Positions 45,908 to 57,600 of a stretch of DNA of 64,000 nucleotides are shown piece by piece. The position numbers were made by a program, and so were the translations under genes. This DNA is from Metallyticus violacea (taxonomy: Eukaryota; Arthropoda; Insecta; Mantodea; Metallyticidae). The stretch is taken from contig CM060846.1 in the NCBI GenBank assembly GCA_030762175.1, positions 310,778,512 to 310,842,511 of the forward strand, read 5' to 3'. The notes under the pieces are model-generated. The model was not told the origin of the DNA, searched no databases, and was given only the letters and a program-made list of their open reading frames with translations. Every line of letters begins with the position of its first letter. The first letter of the stretch is position 1.

Positions 45908-48900
45908 GATGAGTGTTACATAGCTTATTATTACAATTTGAAACAAATTATGTGAATAATTGTTATTTTTAAAATGATTAATGCACAGATTTTGCAATTA
46001 TTGAAAAAGTAATTGAATCTCAAAGGCACATCTTATTATATTTAGAAGGTAATTAGAAAGCAGTGTATACATCTGGTCGCATAGACCTGAGCAGAACATC
46101 GAGGTTGAGCGAAGCGCAACCTTATTATATGTGAGCGAAAGTTAAAAAAAAAATATGATAATCAATTAAATGTTTTCTCTTATCAGTTCATTAAAAGAGT
46201 TCTAGAGGAACTATTTGCTCGTATATTTTTTTTCAGAGAAGTGACCAAGGTTCACTCTCAGAAATATAAAAGCTCAGAAAAAGTGGTAGAATATCATATA
46301 AGTGACTGCTGATTTAACTATACTTGTTTACCCTTGTATGTAGGAGTTACAGACAGTGCATAACTTTTCGTCTGAAGTAGTTCTCCATATCTTTATAAGT
46401 CACACGCAATTGATTCTAGACAAATATATATAAACAAATACGGAATTACAACAGATATACAGCTTAAAATAACAATTTCTTCTCCTTCTAGTAACAATGT
46501 AATTCATGGGATGCAACAGAAATTATGATTATGTTGGAGTTTTATTATTGAATAAATGTATTGAACAACTGATACGATATTAAATTCCAAAAGTTTTTCT
46601 GATATGCAAGGGGTTAGCATTGAGGTTCTAGGCTTTCTACATGGATCCTAATATATATAACACAATGAAGCACAGCCGCTTAATAAGCTTTCTAAATCAT
46701 TGTGGGATTCATAAAAAATGAATTCTCAGGCATAGAATATGAAAATTTAGCTTATTTTTAGTTTTATGAAATCCGGTCTGTATTATTGAGAGTTATACTC
46801 GCATTAAATTTTCTGACATAAAAACGAAGACACCGAAAAAAATGTGAATACTTTTTGCAAGAAATAATTAATGTATGTTGTATAGCTAAACATTGTAAAA
46901 TATAAGTGATGGAATATAGTCCCGTTATTAATATTTAAATGGAACAAGTGAGAGAAATAATGGTTAGTCAATTTGTTGAAACAAATTTAATAAAACAAAA
47001 TTAAAGAAAAAATATAGTACATAATGAATGCTATTTTGTGCTATTTTCAACAATTCAAAATAAGTATTTATAGTTTAAAGGAATTTTATATTCATCATAT
47101 CTGCAAATAATATTCATGTTTTATTACAATTTAAAAAGCATAAATAGTGATTAAAATTTTGATTCCTGAATAGAATTATAAACTGTGTAAATGTTTTCAA
47201 CATAATACACTTTTACTTTAAAGGCGTTGATATATAAATTGTTGCTTAACTGGAAAAAAGAGGCTATCACTTCCTGCCTTTCGTTAGCAATATGAAAATG
47301 CTGCGCATACCATCTGCTCATTATTTATATCAGTATACTCTGTAAATATTCATTCATTGTCATTTAATATCTTTGTAAAGAAATTTCAGTATTCCTTTGG
47401 GACAGAGATAGTATTTAAAAGAGTGGTAGATAAGTCTGCAAACTTGTCTCACTCTTTTATTTTTTCCATTATCATTATTTAAATTTATATTAAAACATGC
47501 TTTATTTACTTTTTCTCAGATGAAATGGACATTTTATTCTTTTTATATCTCCCGTAGTTTCTTTCGATTTATATTATGATGTTTTTTTAAAGTAAATAAA
47601 TGTTATAAACATCAATGATTTTATTTCCTTATTTTCTGAATAATTTGTTTTACTGTGAATATGTTATACGTATACGATATTTCTTTGTTTAAGGAATAGT
47701 GATTGAGTAATGGGTTTCAGTTTACCTTCACAAGTGTTAGTGTACTTGTTTCTGGGAATGCTACGGTCTTATTTTTTAAAAATGGAGATATTTGCTTCCA
47801 GTTACATATGTGAAGGAGATATAATATGCAGTTTCAGAAGAAGTTCAATATTAATTCCTTTTGTGATAGATGTTTTTGTACACATTAGTGGTTTTATTTC
47901 GGAATTGCAGTTCTAATAAATTTAATTCTGTGGTAGGCACGGACCAATCAATAGATCGTGAAGACTTGCCTTTTGTTAGCAACTGTTCGCTTAATTAAGA
48001 AAAATGTCCTGCTATCGATTAAAACGGGGTAGTGCGCAATCATGTAAAATCAACTGTAAAATTATTACAAAAATCAATGAGCTTGATATTTTAAAAAGAA
48101 TATATTTATGTAAAATATTGACTCGTTTTTCTTTTATCAAGTAAAGCAGAAATTATTAAATAATCGTTGTATGCTGTTGCTCAAAACAATTGTTTTTATG
48201 GTCGTGACTAAAAAATGGAAAAGGCGCCAGGATTACAGCTTGTAACAAAAGCTCTTGGTCGTAACTGAGAAACTTGGCCAAACAGAACCCAAATTAATAT
48301 GAAATATGTTTCGCTACTCCTGTTTCTTCGGTCGATGGTAAAACACTATAAGCATCATTTAATTTTATTATTAATTAGAAAATTTAAGCCCCCTAATGGT
48401 TGAGAACCCTAAATGCAAAATAAAGAACAACAACTTGGGAGTAGAACTCCATACAGATTTAGTAAAAAATAATGAGACTACGAGATTTTCAAAAGGCTTT
48501 GCCAGTTTTCGTAGCTGATAAACTTATTATATTATTCCATTATTGCTTCTATCTCTTACTCTTTAGGGGCTTAATACATACAAGAAACAATGCTAAAAGT
48601 ATAAACGCACACTTTTAATTTCGTTACTTTATGCTTCTTCAACAAGAGTAATGACAGTTAAAAATAATATAACGATGAAATTAGTTTTTGCACTGTTAAC
48701 TGTAGTCAAAAAGAACTTCATTTTCACAAACCATGGGGTAGTAAGGAATAAATGGACAACCCTGAAAAGCGAATTAAAATGGGATGGGGTATACGTGCTG
48801 CTTCTTCCTTTCCAAAACAAACCTTACCCTCTCCATGACTACAACGAGATAATTGAAACAGTCGTCTTTTTATTTTCCTCAGGAAAAAAGGGAAGGTGAG

Positions 48901-49455
48901 TATCAGAGGAAAGTGCGTGGGGAGAGGAAATAGAAACAGATGCAGTATCAAGTAGGCAGAAATAAGAATAATAATGCCTTAGCATATTGTGCTAGTTGTG
49001 GTAACATAGAGGAATGAATTTCTCAAGAGTTTATATCAAAAGTAACTGCTAGGTAGTTGTCTTTAATTGGTTATATAACTTTCTACTCTTCAATTTATGG
49101 AAAATATTTACTGGAAGTATAATGTGGATTCATTAGTATTCAAATTATTTTTCTATACATAACTCACATTTTATATGTATATAAAATAACTTTCAACGGT
49201 TAACTTACTATCATTCTGAGTAGAGAGTAGCATTATTATTTCATGTATGTATACTTTCTTGATATTAAACATATTTTATTTTTTTCAATCTATGAGTAAT
49301 TTCGGTAAACACCTAACTCAAATATTGTTAAAATGTTTTGCTTGTTTTTGTTGTGCAACAATTAGTAAGCTGATAGTACCAATGTAGCTATTTTAGGTAT
49401 TTTTCTTACATTTTAATTTGCATTCATAGCCAAGTAATGTAACACTTTTAATTTG
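45908..49455. other. AT-rich non-coding DNA
   Basis: A short imperfect hairpin (GAGGTTGAGCGAAGCGCAACCTT) lies at about 46100-46123. Otherwise there are short frames only, none with a recognised motif. Confidence 0.6.
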
Positions 49456-49457
49456 AA

Positions 49458-49471
49458 ACACACACACACAC

Positions 49472-49552
<81 letters not shown>

Positions 49553-49553
49553 C
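49458..49553. repeat. Compound (CA)(TA)(CATA) microsatellite
   Basis: About eight CA units, a CATATG transition, about 25 TA units and then nine CATA units. A Y/I/V/C/M-rich antisense frame through it is an artefact of the repeat. Confidence 0.95.
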
Positions 49554-49594
49554 ACTGGAAGCTTTTAATGTCACATAAAGAAAACAAAAGTTTA

Positions 49595-49790
49595 TTACAG
49601 TGAAGTTATTTGAGTTACGGGCTGTCTGAGTGTGACTGGGAGGTAGTTGTAACCGGGAAAGGGAAAATAAAAGTCGCCAGACGTAAAGGTAGTAGTTTTA
49701 CTTTTGTATTCATCGTTTTACTAAAAGCATAAAATGATACTATATTTAAAACTGATAACAACCACGAACCTGTGTTTCACCCGGTATGCA
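49595..49790. repeat. Dispersed repeat C, copy 2
   Basis: Shares TTTGAGTTACGG, GTAACCGG, AAAGCATAAAATGATACT and ACCTGTG in the same order as 16775-17060. No coding sequence, tRNA-like head or flanking duplication was seen. Confidence 0.6.
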
Positions 49791-52657
49791 GATGGTGTCA
49801 TTATTGAATTCAAAATACAAACTGTCATATTGTGTATAAATTTCCTGGATCACATTTGTAAACAATACATTTTGAAAATATTTATTAATAAAATGAAATC
49901 TACGCCTTCCTTAGGTGAGATTCCCATAAGGAATATATAAAAAAATAATGTAATTATTACACTGATTCAGCATTACAATTACTTCCGTTGTGATGTTAGC
50001 CATGATTATTATATTAAAATAAAATTAACAAATATCGGGATATGTGAGGAATTATCAGGTAAAATCTTTCAGAAGCACACGATATGTGAGTGAAAGAAAT
50101 ATAAATCATATACTAGTGGTTAAGATAGAATTTTTGAGAGAGATAAACGACTGTACTTACAAATGAACAATGATTTGATTGGCAATAAAGATAAACCAAA
50201 TCAACAAAATCAAAACTTGAATGAGAGGTTCAGAACTTATATATAGCTTTAAAATATCAATCAGTTCGGAGAATAGACGTAAAAAAGTCCAAAAGAAGAT
50301 GGATTACACATCGAAATAGTTGACAAGGTCTAATTATTGAAAGAAGAAGTAAGAAAACCGTATGTTTGAAAGATTGTGGCGTCCTGCCACAGTGCCTATT
50401 TTAGCACTACTAAAACATTAAGCAACTGTGCGTAAATGAAGTGCTATTTAACCACTCTACAAAAAAGGTCAAATAGGACACACGTTTGTATGAAATTTGC
50501 ATTTTCAGTCAATACAAATTAAATGTTACCACACTTAATGGAACATTCGGCCTTACGGGAAGATACTGTTTAATTGAAATTTCCGACGCACTCACATGTG
50601 GAACGTGCAAAAAAATCTATAACAAAAGCTGTCATACGAAACGAGTAACGTAGCAAGAATTTTTCCCGGAGGGGTTGATTTTCCAGGGTACAGTAGCAAA
50701 ACGATAACGTGCACATTACGTTCATGATTGGTTTAATCTTCTCAGCCATACACTTAAAGGTGTGGTAACTAAAAGTCACAGGTGTGATTTGCGCCTCCGG
50801 ATTGTTTGGATTTTAATTTTCTTGTCCCAATCTTTCTGTGGTACATCGTTGTTTAATACGATGAGGGAATATGTAATGCTGACTGGTTACCATGGAGTCC
50901 CGCCATTGTGTCAAGGCATAGCGTGGTTTATTTGTGACGTAAATATCTGGTATATACCTTGGGTTCAATCCAGAAACTACAAAGAAAAGGGAACAATAAA
51001 AGTGAAGCCTTATGTAATTTTAAATATCTAGGACGTTTTAAGACAGTCCGACTCTTTGTAATTTGTGTCATTTGCTATAAATATAATAATGAAATTACCG
51101 CTTTGTTATTTTTATCCCCAGAATTTATCATAATGTTTAACTTTGTATTGTTTTTCCTGTCACAGTTCCTGGAAGTTTCGTGGTACACCTTCCATTCTAT
51201 TTTATGTAGCGTTAGTTAATTTCAAATATATCAGTGATATTTTAACTTAGAGGAGTAATTTTATAGCGTGAGACAAAATAGTTTTGATGTTTACATAATA
51301 AGCAAAAGGCTTAGTTTCATTTTTTCACATTCATCAAGTTCATGTCATAGTTCATCTGCTCAAGTTCTTCAGTGACGAATATGGTGGGTGTATTCCAAAA
51401 TATGCAAAGCTAGTTAGGATTGTAAATAATGTAACACAACGAACCGTTAATCTGCCAAAGTATATTTTCTTAGCGTCCTAAGAATTTTAAATGCAAAATG
51501 CTTAAGACTGTATTGCATACATTCATTATATTATTTGTATAGTGATATTACAGTTTAACGTTTTGAAAAAATTCTGACTATAGTCTGCACATTAGAATTC
51601 AGCATGATGATATAGGTGCATCGTTTACTTCTATAAATGGGAATGTACGGTAACGGCTAGTTAACAGTCTTTAAATTATTAAATAGTATTACATTGAAAA
51701 ATGAATATTTTAAAGAAGTTATGAAGTAATCGCAAAATGCTGGGATATAACTTACTGCGTCTGCTAACCCATTGCAGTTACTTTCATATAACTAAATTAC
51801 TGAGAATTCAGTTAAAGAATCGTTATGCAAAATGTATTTTCAGTGCTGATTTATTTGTCTTCCAATGGGACAAAGCAGAAAGACGAGTTTATTTAAAGAA
51901 AATACAGGAGAATAATAATCAATTGAGTATCTTAAAAGATTAATGTGTAGATCAATATTTTGCTTAAAGATTTAGACAGCATGTCAGGAACACAACAATT
52001 ATACACAGAGGATATTACCGCAACGATGCCACACTTTATTTAAATGTTGTAAACGTAGCTAAAAATGAGACGGAGAGCATATATCCCGACAACTAAAGCA
52101 TTATGGACTATATCATAAAGGACGACTTCTAATTTAAAGTTTGGAATACGAAGCTTTACTGTACCACCGCTGTTAGCTTAAGTGCACAGTTAATCAAAAG
52201 TGAGAAAAAGATGAGTGAGCGTGGTTCAACAAGATTCTAAGAGTACGTAATTCTGTCAAACTCGTCTGTACAAGCACAAGTTTACTTATGTAGTACTCAT
52301 ACAACACCAAGCGCTAAGAACCAATTCTCGTCGAGCTTTTAGTACAAATTTAAATGCATAGTTTGGTATGTTAAGTGCATATTTGCAGTCATGTTTTGAG
52401 TGCAAGTATTTACAATACTAGCCATAACTAACGTTGCACTGCATGTTGTATATCAGGCTTTGATTGAGAACCTTTTATCACGCAAATGTCACGTGCACGG
52501 GATTCTGTGTTGTTCTTATTCGCCAATTGATTAAAACAGACACCTCCGCCTGGGCACCCCTGATATCAAAGTCTTCCACTGCGCAAGGAGTTAAGCTGTT
52601 ACTCTCCGGTAAGTAAATAACAGCTAATTGAAAGCCAGGGCATGGAGGTGGGGAACT
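49791..52657. other. Non-coding DNA
   Basis: Two overlapping plus-strand frames of 89 and 86 codons (50762-51031, 50959-51219) have no recognised motif. A good splice-donor-like CCGGTAAGTAAA lies at about 52606-52617 but no exon could be tied to it. Confidence 0.55.
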
Positions 52658-52669
52658 GGGGGGGGGGGG
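52658..52669. repeat. 12-base G homopolymer
   Basis: An uninterrupted G run next to GGTGGGG. Possible non-B DNA or sequencing-error hotspot. Confidence 0.9.
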
Positions 52670-52732
52670 CTTAGCTGGTACTAACGTGTCTAATGGAGAC
52701 TTGTATAAAACGTTTAGAATTTTTTGCCATTA

Positions 52733-53010
52733 AGAGAAAAGCGGAGATTGAGACAGAAAACAGTGAAAATACAATCAAGAGTAAGGAGAAAATAAAATCT
52801 TAGGAATATAAAAGCGGCAGGTGGATAGTTTCATTATATGCAGTTGCCTAAAGAAACAATGTTACCAGTTACAACAAAGAGAAAAGCGGAGAGTGAGACA
52901 AAATACGGTGAAAAAGCATATAAAATCTTAGGAATGTAAAAGCGGCAAGTGGATAGATTTATTTTATGTGGTTGCCCAATAAAACAATCTTTCAAGTTAC
53001 AGGGAAAAGA
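52733..53010 (+). repeat. 145-bp tandem duplication
   Basis: A unit beginning AGAGAAAAGCGGAGA at 52733 recurs at 52878. Inner blocks such as AAAATCTTAGGAAT-TAAAAGC, GGCA-GTGGATAG and AAACAAT recur in register. The second unit has small deletions, and a partial third start (AAAAGACA) follows it. No coding frame is conserved between units. Confidence 0.88.
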
Positions 53011-53618
53011 CAATATGTAGAGAGCAGTTAGTGCACGTTTGTGCTAATAATCTGTGTTTAACTTAGAAGCTGTTTCAAATGTTGAGCTTTGGATGAGTAC
53101 CTGTCAGACTCGCAAGTTCGGTAGGAAAGACAGCACACCACAGTTGTTTTGTGATTTATACATAGATGTATATAAATGGCAATTGTAGTGTGTAATATTA
53201 TATGGAAAATACAATTTAGAAACAAAATTTTACAAATGAGAAACCAACACAATGAAATATATTTATGTACATAATGTTGCTGAACTACATGAAAATTATT
53301 GCAGAGAGTGTAGGGGTGTCTTGAAAATTATTTGAGATAGGGGATGTATATCATATCTGTTCAAATTTCGAAGTTATAGCTGTAAGTTTCTAATGAACCA
53401 GTACGACACTGGCTACTGAAAATGCCATTCGATAGACTGGACAGTAATGTATTGTGATTGTAGTCTATTGGGATATCTTTGCCTGTAAATTTCTGTAGCT
53501 GTTACACCATTAGTTCTTGCTCCTCTTTAAATGAGGTTCATATCTGTAAGCTCAGAGAAGGTGCAAATGTTCTGTAGTCGGCAGCGCATCATACCTAGTG
53601 AATTTGATATTTTTTCAG
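53011..53618. other. Non-coding DNA
   Basis: Nothing recognised. Confidence 0.6.
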
Positions 53619-53777
53619 GCTTGAGATTCTTTTTCTTGTCTTAAAACTACGACAGGGACCCACGGCTTTACTTCCCTTCCGAAGGAAGCCATACTTAGGA
53701 TTTTTACGCCGGGATTGAACCCGCGATCTTGTGTTTAATAAAAAAGTATGGTTACCACTACACGACCAGGACCGACC
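53619..53777 (-). mobile_element. SINE family B copy lacking its 3' half
   Basis: The plus strand runs from CAGGCTTGAGATTC through CCCACGGCTTTACTTCCC and GGGATTGAACCCGCGATC (B-box complement) to TACACGACCAGGACC (head complement). A deletion joins TTTTTACGCC directly to GGGATTGAAC, and the tail part of the element is missing. Confidence 0.88.
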
Positions 53778-54097
53778 CAGAAGTGCTAGAGAACTTAAAA
53801 AACAATGAAAAACTCATGCAAACATATGCCATATTATGGTCAATTTCACTTAGTTTATGTTAGTCATTGATTTTGGTGTACTGATAAACAAGCGAAATTT
53901 AATTTTTTGCTCTGCTCAGGTTTTAATGCTTTTTTGCTTTGTTTTTGTTTCTTTACATAATATTTGTGATCATAAGTTTAATTGAAAACTTTCAGGAATT
54001 TCTGCTTTCCAAATACAGGAGAATACAACTTGTCCAACTTGTAGAGAAAGTGCTAAAAATGGCCACCAGCGACATCTCTGTGTCACATCAGCAACTA
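53778..54097. other. Non-coding spacer between SINEs
   Basis: A 70-codon frame runs from here into the next SINE. No gene recognised. Confidence 0.55.
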
Positions 54098-54370
54098 CCG
54101 CCACGGGTGGCCGAGGTCGTTAAGGCGCGGACTCGTGAGCGGGAGGTCTAGGGCTCGAATCCCGTCAGGACCGCCCTACCTGACAGGTTTTTTTCCAGAT
54201 TTTCCTCAGTCATAAATGGCAAATGCGGGGGAGGTATCCTAAACTTAGGCCTGGAACGTTTCCTTCCTTAATAAAAAAGTTCTTTCCCAATATATCATTT
54301 CACGTCATGTATCATCAGTGTCACCGTCTGTGGTGCCTCAGTAGTAAAAACGGGCGTTAAAAAGTGTTAT
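54098..54370 (+). mobile_element. SINE family A copy, one of the best preserved
   Basis: CCGCCACGGGTGGCCGAGG starts the head. The A box is intact, the B box is GGCTCGAATCCCG, and the whole body and terminal AAAACGGGCGTTAAA follow. The A box/B box spacing and the GGTGGCCGAG start resemble Ser/Leu-type tRNAs. No clean flanking duplication is visible. Confidence 0.94.
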
Positions 54371-54514
54371 AAAAACATCACCGGCTGCCTTAATTTTTGC
54401 CATATTGCAGATATCTTACGTATCTACCGGCATCCTTCTTTAAGTCGCTAGGGAGGAACTACTATATTATGAATAAGTGTTTATTACAAAATGAACATAA
54501 GTAAAATTACAACG

Positions 54515-54660
54515 GATTGAGGTCAGGAGAACGAGCAGGCCAGGACTTCGGTCCCCCACGACCTGTACATTTGTTTCGGAATTGCTGTTTAAAATTCCAT
54601 CAGAAAGAGCAAAATGAGGCGCTGTACTGTCATGTATGAATCTCATTTGTGCGTGAACTT
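54515..54660 (-). mobile_element. Tc1/mariner-type transposase fragment
   Basis: Minus-strand translation gives MRFIHDSTAPHFALSDG, then after a one-base frame change CTGRGGPKSWPARSPDLNP. These correspond to the DGAPPHFA block with the second catalytic Asp and the WPARSPDL block just before the third acidic residue. The first block keeps its Asp. The similarity ends on both sides, so only the catalytic middle survives. Confidence 0.8.
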
Positions 54661-57600
54661 AGCTTAATTTAGTTTTCAGCATACAACTGCTTTGCTCAAT
54701 GTGCATTGCAATAAGCACGTCCATAGATAAGTTGCATCATGTGCCATTTCCTGATTAGAGTAATACATTTTCACCACTGGCTGTAACGTAAATGTATCTA
54801 CGCCTTAAGAATGCAATAGTTGGTATATGCAGCTATGACCACTGTCATAGGTGAGTTTGAATACAAAACAAATCCGCAACAACTTGAATACAGAAGAAAA
54901 TTACATGGGGCTTGTTTATTGGTACATGACAAATGATGACTGTAATTGGAAAACTATTCGAAATTGATCATATGTTTATAGGAACTTTTTATGCTTTTGT
55001 TAGGTCCTTTATCACTTCCTCAGAGCTATCTCAAATATTTTGTTACACGCTGTATACTGACTAACCAAGAACAATATGTAACACATGAATTGAACGAAAG
55101 ATATGAGAAACAACTTGAATGTAATATGATTAACGAGAAATGCAAGAGGAAATGATAAAATTATTTTGCAAAGTTTGTTTTTTCATTGAAAAATATAATT
55201 AATATCTCATGAGCTAAAGTAAACTCCTGTTAATACAGAAACACATTAATATTAATTATAATATGATGTATTAATAATCAAACAGAAAACATTACTGCAT
55301 TAGGCGGTAAAAGTAAAAAATACAGCTAGTGCCTTTAAAAATTTGCTAGATATAGTACTTTTAAAAACATTACTCCTGACATGATTATTTGGAATAATGA
55401 ATCTGCGTTCCATAAAATCACATTTCCTTACTTCAAACGCAGCGATTCACTTTATAAAAAATCCATAAATATTACTCGCCTAGCCATTCTTGCTGTCACG
55501 ATGCAGACAGTGCACAATAAATACAGACCTTACAGAGTAATTTGAGAAAACTCAAACTTCAAAGAAGCTCTTTCCACAATCAAACTGTTAAAAAATAAAA
55601 CAATGTCATTTATAACATTTATGTACACTCTGCATGAAATAAAATGCAAGGTTACGCTAGGAAGCTTCCCTAGTAAATGTGAAATTTGAAGATAAAATGC
55701 TTAGGCAACATGTTTGCAGTAAGGCATCACAAAAGTTCTTCAAACGTAGCGGGCACTTTTACACAGATCAACAATAACCATAGTAAAAGACCAGAAATGT
55801 TAAACAATTTAAATGCATTCCAGATCAGGATGAAGAGTGTTATTCTGCCCTTTTTTATGCTTTTTGCTAATTTTGATGCAGACTTTATGACTAAAACAGC
55901 AATATATAAAATTACATTGTTGTTATTATAATAGCAAATATATATTTTATATCTCCAAATTAGGTTGTATAAATTACGCGTGTGTTTTTAATTTCATTGT
56001 CAAAAGTTTTAGTTATAACAAAGGTATTTAATGAATATTTTTAACAACAGAATTCTAACTGGAACTATTCCTTTATGTAACTCATACTACATGATTGCCA
56101 GAATTTGAGGTCTGTTCCTAATTACCGATTTGACATTTTCCTCCTTTTTGTCCTGCCCTTTCTTCAATACGTTCAGTAGTCGCTATCTGGTAAAACTGTG
56201 GTCTTTTCATATTGACCCTAAGAGAGCCTTGTTAACGAGTATCCACCCTTCCCACGTTATAAACTCTTGCCTTACACTTTTAGTTTGATTTGGTTCTGTA
56301 ATCTCGGGGAGCGTATTTTGTTTTGACGACTTCATCAAACGGCAGCAGCTATTGAGAAGTTTATATTACAATGTAATTATTTTGCGTCAGAGGTCCCTTA
56401 TGCACCTCAAAACCTTATGCACCTCAAAATGTGTTATTCTTGGGTCATATACTATTTTTAACTAGTGGCCTAGGTTCTAGGTAATTTATATATGGGTAAA
56501 AATATTTTCAAGTACTATGTGCATTACAGTCGTGACAGCTGTTCAGATATGGACCGAAATATTTTTCTTTTTTATGACAATTAATCCAATACTTTCTTCT
56601 TCAAATATAATTTTCATGATAATAGTACACAAAGGCAATATCGCACCCTTACAATTATATTTACTGCCATTTTTTGTTTTTATTTTGTTTGCAGAATTTT
56701 TACTATGGTTTTTCATGGTGCTTAGTTCGAAGTGTGTGAAATATTGAATACAGACAGTTTTCTTATAAGCTGCTTATATTGATTCGAAGGGTTAACTTTT
56801 CTTGACTGTTTGCATATTATTATTTTAAATTGTTAAATAAAAGTGGTTTTTTTTTTTCCTCCGGATTGAAAGGTTTAAAAATTACACCTTATTCCAAATT
56901 GTGACATTACTGCCAACATTAAATGCGTTAAATTTTTATTGAGATTTAAACCTTAAAACTTTTTTCTCCAAACAAGCAAATGGTTGGTTAGAACAATTGC
57001 TTCCAAGGTGAATACTTGTGCGCTAATTAGCAAGTGTTTCCAGTATTGAATTCAGTGTTCCTTTTTAAATATGGGCGACAGCAGCTCCTTACTCAACCAT
57101 CTCCTGCTTATTTATACGACCCGGAAGCTTTTATTCATATATTTTACAATGACGAAGGCTATCTCTTTTGTAAGCCTTTTTGGGTGTTTTGTTCCCCTAG
57201 ATAAATTGACGTTTGCTTAGCATCATTTCCTTTACTGCACTTATCAATGTGTATGCCTCTAACCTGTTAATTATCTCCCTAATTTACTGCAGTTCCTCAA
57301 TAAGTATACTTCCGAGTGTCGTCTTATCTTCTAATCTTGAGACGCTAATGTTTCATCTTTACTTCTTTAATTGCCATAACATTTAATTCATTCATGTATT
57401 TTAGTCATTAACAAATTAGACACATAAAATGTGTTCTACATTCATATAATTAAGGAGTAATAAAAGAACCTACGTAAAGCGAAAAGTAGGCTTAAGTCCA
57501 GGAACATTAAAAGAAAAAAAAAAAGTTGAACCAAGGGATGCCGTTCTGTGCAGGTGACAATGACCCTCCCCCATACCATGTTAAGGAGAGAATCTGCCTA

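Noticed and set aside
49393..49587. Y/I/V/C/M-rich 64-codon frame
   Set aside because: Translation of the CA/TA/CATA microsatellite.
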